From an uncultured Acidobacteriota bacterium (GTDB lineage: Bacteria > Acidobacteriota > Thermoanaerobaculia > UBA5066), in the NCBI GenBank assembly GCA_937902605.1, contig CALFNC010000179.1, forward strand, positions 1 through 9,375: a stretch of DNA of 9,375 nt, read 5' to 3'. This document shows positions 6,601-9,375 of the stretch, one piece after another. The position numbers and the translations under genes are program-made. Numbering within the stretch: position 1 is the stretch's first letter; every line of letters starts with the position of its first letter. The notes under the pieces are model-generated. The model had not been told where the DNA came from. It searched no databases and was given only the letters and a program-made list of their open reading frames with translations.

Positions 6601-6677
6601 CGGGACGTGGCGCAGCCTGGTAGCGTACTTGAATGGGGTTCAAGGGGTCGCGGGTTCGAATCCCGCCGTCCCGACCA
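6601..6677 (+). tRNA. tRNA-Pro (anticodon GGG)
   Basis: A 77-nt tRNA. Acceptor arms CGGGACG (6601-6607) and CGTCCCG (6667-6673) pair fully, with discriminator A at 6674 and encoded CCA at 6675-6677. The anticodon stem CTTGA/TCAAG encloses loop ATGGGGT, placing anticodon GGG at 6635-6637 (proline codons CCC and CCT). D arm GCGC/GCGT and T arm GCGGG-TTCGAAT-CCCGC are complete. The neighbouring MerR-type gene is a recurrent partner of tRNA-Pro in related bacteria, as far as I recall. Confidence 0.96.
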
Positions 6678-6989
6678 CTGATTCTAAAAGACTTAGCGGC
6701 ATCCGCCGAAAGGCGTCGAAAAGCCGAATAGCAATAGGGTAGCAGTTGCGCCGGGGTTTCGAGCGGCCTCAGCCGCAGCGGAGCCCCTTCCCGATCTTCG
6801 CCGCGAATCTCTCAGGGCCACGCGGTAAACGCCATTGACGCGGAAACCGACCTGACTCGGCCGGTCCCGTAGGAAGGCTCATGACCCGCGATGTTCTTCG
6901 CGCCCGAGCCCGGGAGCGCTTTCTTTTCGCCGGACCCGGCGTCGTGCTGGTCCACGATGACCGGGACCCCGTGAGAGGATTTCGCTCTC
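6678..6989. other. Intergenic stretch of 312 bp, no recognisable gene
   Basis: I recognise no protein or RNA gene here. The first about 68 bases after the tRNA CCA are about 50% GC by hand count, clearly AT-richer than the rest of the window, and include a small CGCC-GAAA-GGCG hairpin (6704-6715). A second small hairpin, GCGGC-CTCA-GCCGC, is at 6763-6776. Several short open frames exist on both strands, for example a 27-codon frame starting ATG at 6888, but none has a convincing ribosome binding site or familiar sequence. The composition step at the tRNA 3' end would suit an old integration boundary, but no integrase is visible. Confidence 0.5.
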
Positions 6990-7520
6990 ATGCTCGCCGG
7001 CCGAAGCCTCTTGGACACCGGGCCACGGGAACTCCTCTCCGGGACGGTCGAACGAGTGACATTCCACAGCGAGGAGAGCGGCTTCGCCGTCCTGCGCGTG
7101 GCCGTGCGGGGGCGACGAGACTTTGTGACTGTCGTCGGCCAAGCGGCGCGCATATCGGCGGGTGAAGCGATCCAGGCTTCCGGCAGCTGGGTGAACGACA
7201 GCACCCATGGACTCCAGTTCAAGGCTGCGCACCTCCAGACGGCTGCGCCCACCACTGCCGAGGGGATGGAGCGGTTCCTCGGATCCGGTCTCGTCAAAGG
7301 GATCGGGCCCGGCCTCGCCCGCCGGCTGGTCGCGGCATTCGGTCCGGAAGTCTTCGACGTCATCGAGCAGAAGATTGCGTTGATCCGGGCCAGAGCAGGA
7401 ATCAGCTATGCCCTCACCGAGGCGATGGATGACGGCCACTGCGGCCTGCCCCGGGAAGAACTCCTCGGGCTGGCCGAGAAACTCCTGGAGGTCGAGCAGC
7501 CCATCCTCGTGGAGGCCCTT
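6990..7520 (+). pseudogene. recD2-type helicase remnant, internal deletion and 3' truncation
   Basis: About 177 codons clearly related to RecD2-type ATP-dependent DNA helicases (SF1, normally over 700 aa). The N-terminal part (LLSGTVERVTFHSEESGFAV from residue 15, then GEAIQASGSWVNDSTHGLQF, and the HhH-like GSGLVKGIGPGLARRLVAAFG at 98-118) runs to VFDVIEQ (121-127). The frame then jumps to KIALIRARAGISYALTEAMDD, which in intact RecD2 lies roughly 90 residues further on. Homology continues to about LLEVEQPILVEAL (165-177) and stops. No Walker A or other helicase motif remains, so it cannot be an active helicase. The open frame formally continues to 7673, but that part is antisense to the S46 peptidase gene. 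ATG at 6990 has a weak AGAGGA about 10 nt upstream. I read it as a decayed copy; an assembly error is possible. Confidence 0.8.
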
Positions 7521-9375
7521 ACCTCCCCGTCAACTCGTTCGCAATGGCCGGGGCCTCGAAGACCTTCGCGATCGCCTCGGTCAGCGCCTTGGAGTGGACG
7601 GCCACGGCGCGTCCCTTCTCGTCCGTGTAGACATACCGCCAGACGAGCGATTCGATGTTGCCGTCGAAGATGAGGCCGACGAGTTCTCCCTTCGTGTTGA
7701 CGACGGGCGAGCCGGAGTTGCCGCCGATGATGTCGGCTGTCAGGACGAAGTTCATCGGCGTGGCGAGGTCGAGCATTCCCTTCTTCTCTTGCCAGCGGGG
7801 CGGGAGCTTGAAGGGCTCCTGGTCGTCGAAATCGGCGGAGCGGCCGTAGAGGCCGAAGAAGCTCGTCTTCCACGAGACGACCGTCCCCTCGGCCGGGTAC
7901 CCCTTCGCGGTGCCGTAGGAGAGCCGGAGCGTGAACGTCGCGTCGGGCGGAACGCTCTTGCCATAAGCCTTGAAGCGGGCGGGTCCGAGCTTCTCGGCGG
8001 CGCGCGTGCCGACGGCGTCGATCTCGTCCTCTTTGAATTTCCGGATCTCCCGCTCCGCGGGGTCGATCTTCCGCGCGAGGGCGATCATCGGGTCCGTTGA
8101 GGCTTCGACGGCCTTCCGCCCCCCATTCACGAGCGCTCGGCGGACCTCCGGGTCGTCGAGTTTCGTCCCATCGACCACCACCTTCGCCGACTCGGCGGGA
8201 GGCTTCCCTCCGAGCACGGTTTTCACGAACGGGTGCCCGGCGCCGAGCTGCTCCGCCGCCTCGGTCCACTGGTCCGCGAGGGTTGTCTCCTGGAGGTCGC
8301 GGTAGATCGGAGCCTTCGAGAAGAGCGCAAACTCGAGGCTCGCGAGGTTCGACTCGCGATACTCTTCGAGCCGCGTCTCGTTCGGCTTCTCCTTCTCGGC
8401 GACGAGCTGGACGATCTGTCCGGCAATCCCAAGAAAGCGCGAACCGCCGAAGCCGACGAGCTGCATCTCGTGGATTCGCGGGGCGGCCTTCCGGTAGGCC
8501 TCGGCAACCGGCGTCCACGGGTTCCCGACGGACTTCGCCATTTCCGGGTCCTTCGCGATCGCGGCCTTAAATGCTGCCTCGTCCGCCGCCTTTTTCTTCG
8601 TCACGGCGGGATCGAGGAGCCCCGCCTGGTAGCCGCCGATGGCCTTCTGCGAGTTCTCGACGCCGAAGAGAGCGGCCTTGGCCCGCCGCGCCGACTCTGG
8701 GGAGCGCCTCGAGTACTCCTGCAGGAGCGCCCGGCGCCGGGCCAGGAGCCTGAGAACGTTCGGGTTGCGGATGTCCCGCTCGAACTCCATCTCGGCGAGA
8801 GTCGATAGTCGCCCCGTGGAGCCAGGGTGCCCGAAGACGAAGAGGAGCTCGTTCTCCCTCGGCCCGTTCTCCGACCACTTCAGGTAGTGCGCGGGCGCGA
8901 CGGGCTTTCCGTCCTCCCAGGCGCGGAAGATCGCCACGTCGAGGTCGTAGCGCGGGAACGTGAAGTTGTCCGGGTCGCCGCCGTAGAACGCGATCGCCTG
9001 CTCCGGCGCGAAGACGAGCCTCACGTCGGTGTACTTCCGGTACCGGTAGAGCTGGAACTCCGACCCGTCGTAGAGCATCACGACGTCGCAGCGGAGCTTC
9101 GTCTCGTCGGAGCACGCCTTCTCGATCTTCGCGGTCGCGGCCTTCCGCTGCTCCCGCGCGTCCTTGTCGCTGGCTTCCGGCTTGATCGCCGACAGGACCC
9201 GCGTCGAGACGTCCTCCATCGAGACGAGGACGTTCAACTCGAGGTCAGGGCACGGAACCTCTTCGGCGGCCGTCCTCGCGACGTAGCCGGAGGCAACGTA
9301 GTCCTTTTCGGCGGTAGAGATCTTCTGGATGCAGCCGAGCCCGACGTGGTGGTTCGTCATCCCGAGGCGCGTCTT
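7519..9375 (-). CDS. S46 family dipeptidyl-peptidase (DPP7-like), 5' end off window
   Basis: Serine exopeptidase of family S46 (DPP7/DPP11), which removes dipeptides from peptide N-termini, usually in the periplasm, for amino acid nutrition. The visible 618 residues begin KTRLGMTNHHVG, so the gene continues beyond the window edge; the signal peptide and first strands (perhaps 70-90 residues) are missing, and the internal ATG at 9360 is not the real start. Counting from that Met, the chymotrypsin-type triad is His5 (TNHH), Asp141 (PRYDLDVAIF) and Ser549 (GGNSGSPVVN), with spacing close to that of P. gingivalis DPP11 (H85, D227, S655). The residue 18 after the Ser is Gly (FDGN), as in DPP7, not Arg as in the acidic-specific DPP11, so hydrophobic P1 preference is expected. 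The C-terminus is intact (TAA at 7519-7521). It converges on the recD2 remnant with no gap and no terminator. Confidence 0.93.
   Translation of the reverse strand, partial: KTRLGMTNHHVGLGCIQKISTAEKDYVASGYVARTAAEEVPCPDLELNVLVSMEDVSTRVLSAIKPEASDKDAREQRKAATAKIEKACSDETKLRCDVVMLYDGSEFQLYRYRKYTDVRLVFAPEQAIAFYGGDPDNFTFPRYDLDVAIFRAWEDGKPVAPAHYLKWSENGPRENELLFVFGHPGSTGRLSTLAEMEFERDIRNPNVLRLLARRRALLQEYSRRSPESARRAKAALFGVENSQKAIGGYQAGLLDPAVTKKKAADEAAFKAAIAKDPEMAKSVGNPWTPVAEAYRKAAPRIHEMQLVGFGGSRFLGIAGQIVQLVAEKEKPNETRLEEYRESNLASLEFALFSKAPIYRDLQETTLADQWTEAAEQLGAGHPFVKTVLGGKPPAESAKVVVDGTKLDDPEVRRALVNGGRKAVEASTDPMIALARKIDPAEREIRKFKEDEIDAVGTRAAEKLGPARFKAYGKSVPPDATFTLRLSYGTAKGYPAEGTVVSWKTSFFGLYGRSADFDDQEPFKLPPRWQEKKGMLDLATPMNFVLTADIIGGNSGSPVVNTKGELVGLIFDGNIESLVWRYVYTDEKGRAVAVHSKALTEAIAKVFEAPAIANELTGR

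Noticed and set aside
6512..6742. Plus-strand frame of 76 codons crossing tRNA-Pro
   Set aside because: It runs through a complete tRNA gene and has no ribosome binding site.
6835..6840. TTGACG as a -35 box for the recD2 remnant
   Set aside because: No -10-like element at 16-18 nt spacing; the expected place reads CGGCCG.
6888..6974. 27-codon frame starting ATG just upstream of the recD2 remnant
   Set aside because: Plausible-looking composition, but no Shine-Dalgarno and no recognised homology; too short to support.
7406..8518. Minus-strand frame of 370 codons inside the S46 gene
   Set aside because: Arg-rich frame-shifted shadow of the peptidase; no recognisable domain.
6678..9375. Integrase, transposase, terminal inverted repeats or CRISPR array
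   Set aside because: Looked for in both strands by eye; none seen, so no mobile element is called despite the broken gene and tRNA context.

Overview
The window is a GC-rich bacterial chromosomal segment. It looks like a contig from a metagenome or draft assembly, because its first 25 bases are Illumina adapter sequence rather than genome. High GC, a RecD2-type helicase remnant, an S46 dipeptidyl-peptidase and a MerR-type gene next to tRNA-Pro would fit Acidobacteriota (Holophagae or Thermoanaerobaculia-like). That placement is an inference from gene content, not a demonstrated one.

Left part (26-1919): four fatty-acid/polyketide-type genes on the plus strand. These are the C-terminus of a FabD-like acyltransferase, a FabG-like ketoreductase, an acyl carrier protein and a FabZ-like hotdog protein. 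The set is not housekeeping-like. The ketoreductase has Ala where FabG has its catalytic-tetrad Asn, the hotdog protein lacks the catalytic-His loop, and the carrier protein has the DSIDALEL motif of specialised type II systems. A perfect 16-bp hairpin separates the ketoreductase from the carrier protein. I read this as the edge of a specialised type II FAS/PKS locus (aryl-polyene-like logic), with ketosynthases presumably upstream of the contig end.

Middle part (1928-6677): housekeeping information-processing genes. tRNA-Leu(CAG) has a good promoter and is followed 49 nt later by RNase R (rnr). The ribosome-assembly GTPase Der overlaps the end of rnr (GTGA). A short-spaced MerR-family regulator and tRNA-Pro(GGG), also with a good promoter, complete the block. 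All of these read on the plus strand.

Right part (6678-9375): after tRNA-Pro there is a stretch of about 310 bp without a recognisable gene, AT-richer at its start. It is followed by a decayed recD2 remnant with an in-frame internal deletion and a lost 3' two-thirds. The remnant ends exactly where a convergent minus-strand S46 dipeptidyl-peptidase gene ends. That gene is Gly-type (DPP7-like) at the specificity position, and its 5' end runs off the window. This looks like a rearrangement-prone segment next to a tRNA gene.

Start codons are unusual: fabG and der use GTG, and acp, rnr and merR use TTG. Among complete genes, ATG is used only by the hotdog protein (the recD2 remnant also begins with ATG).
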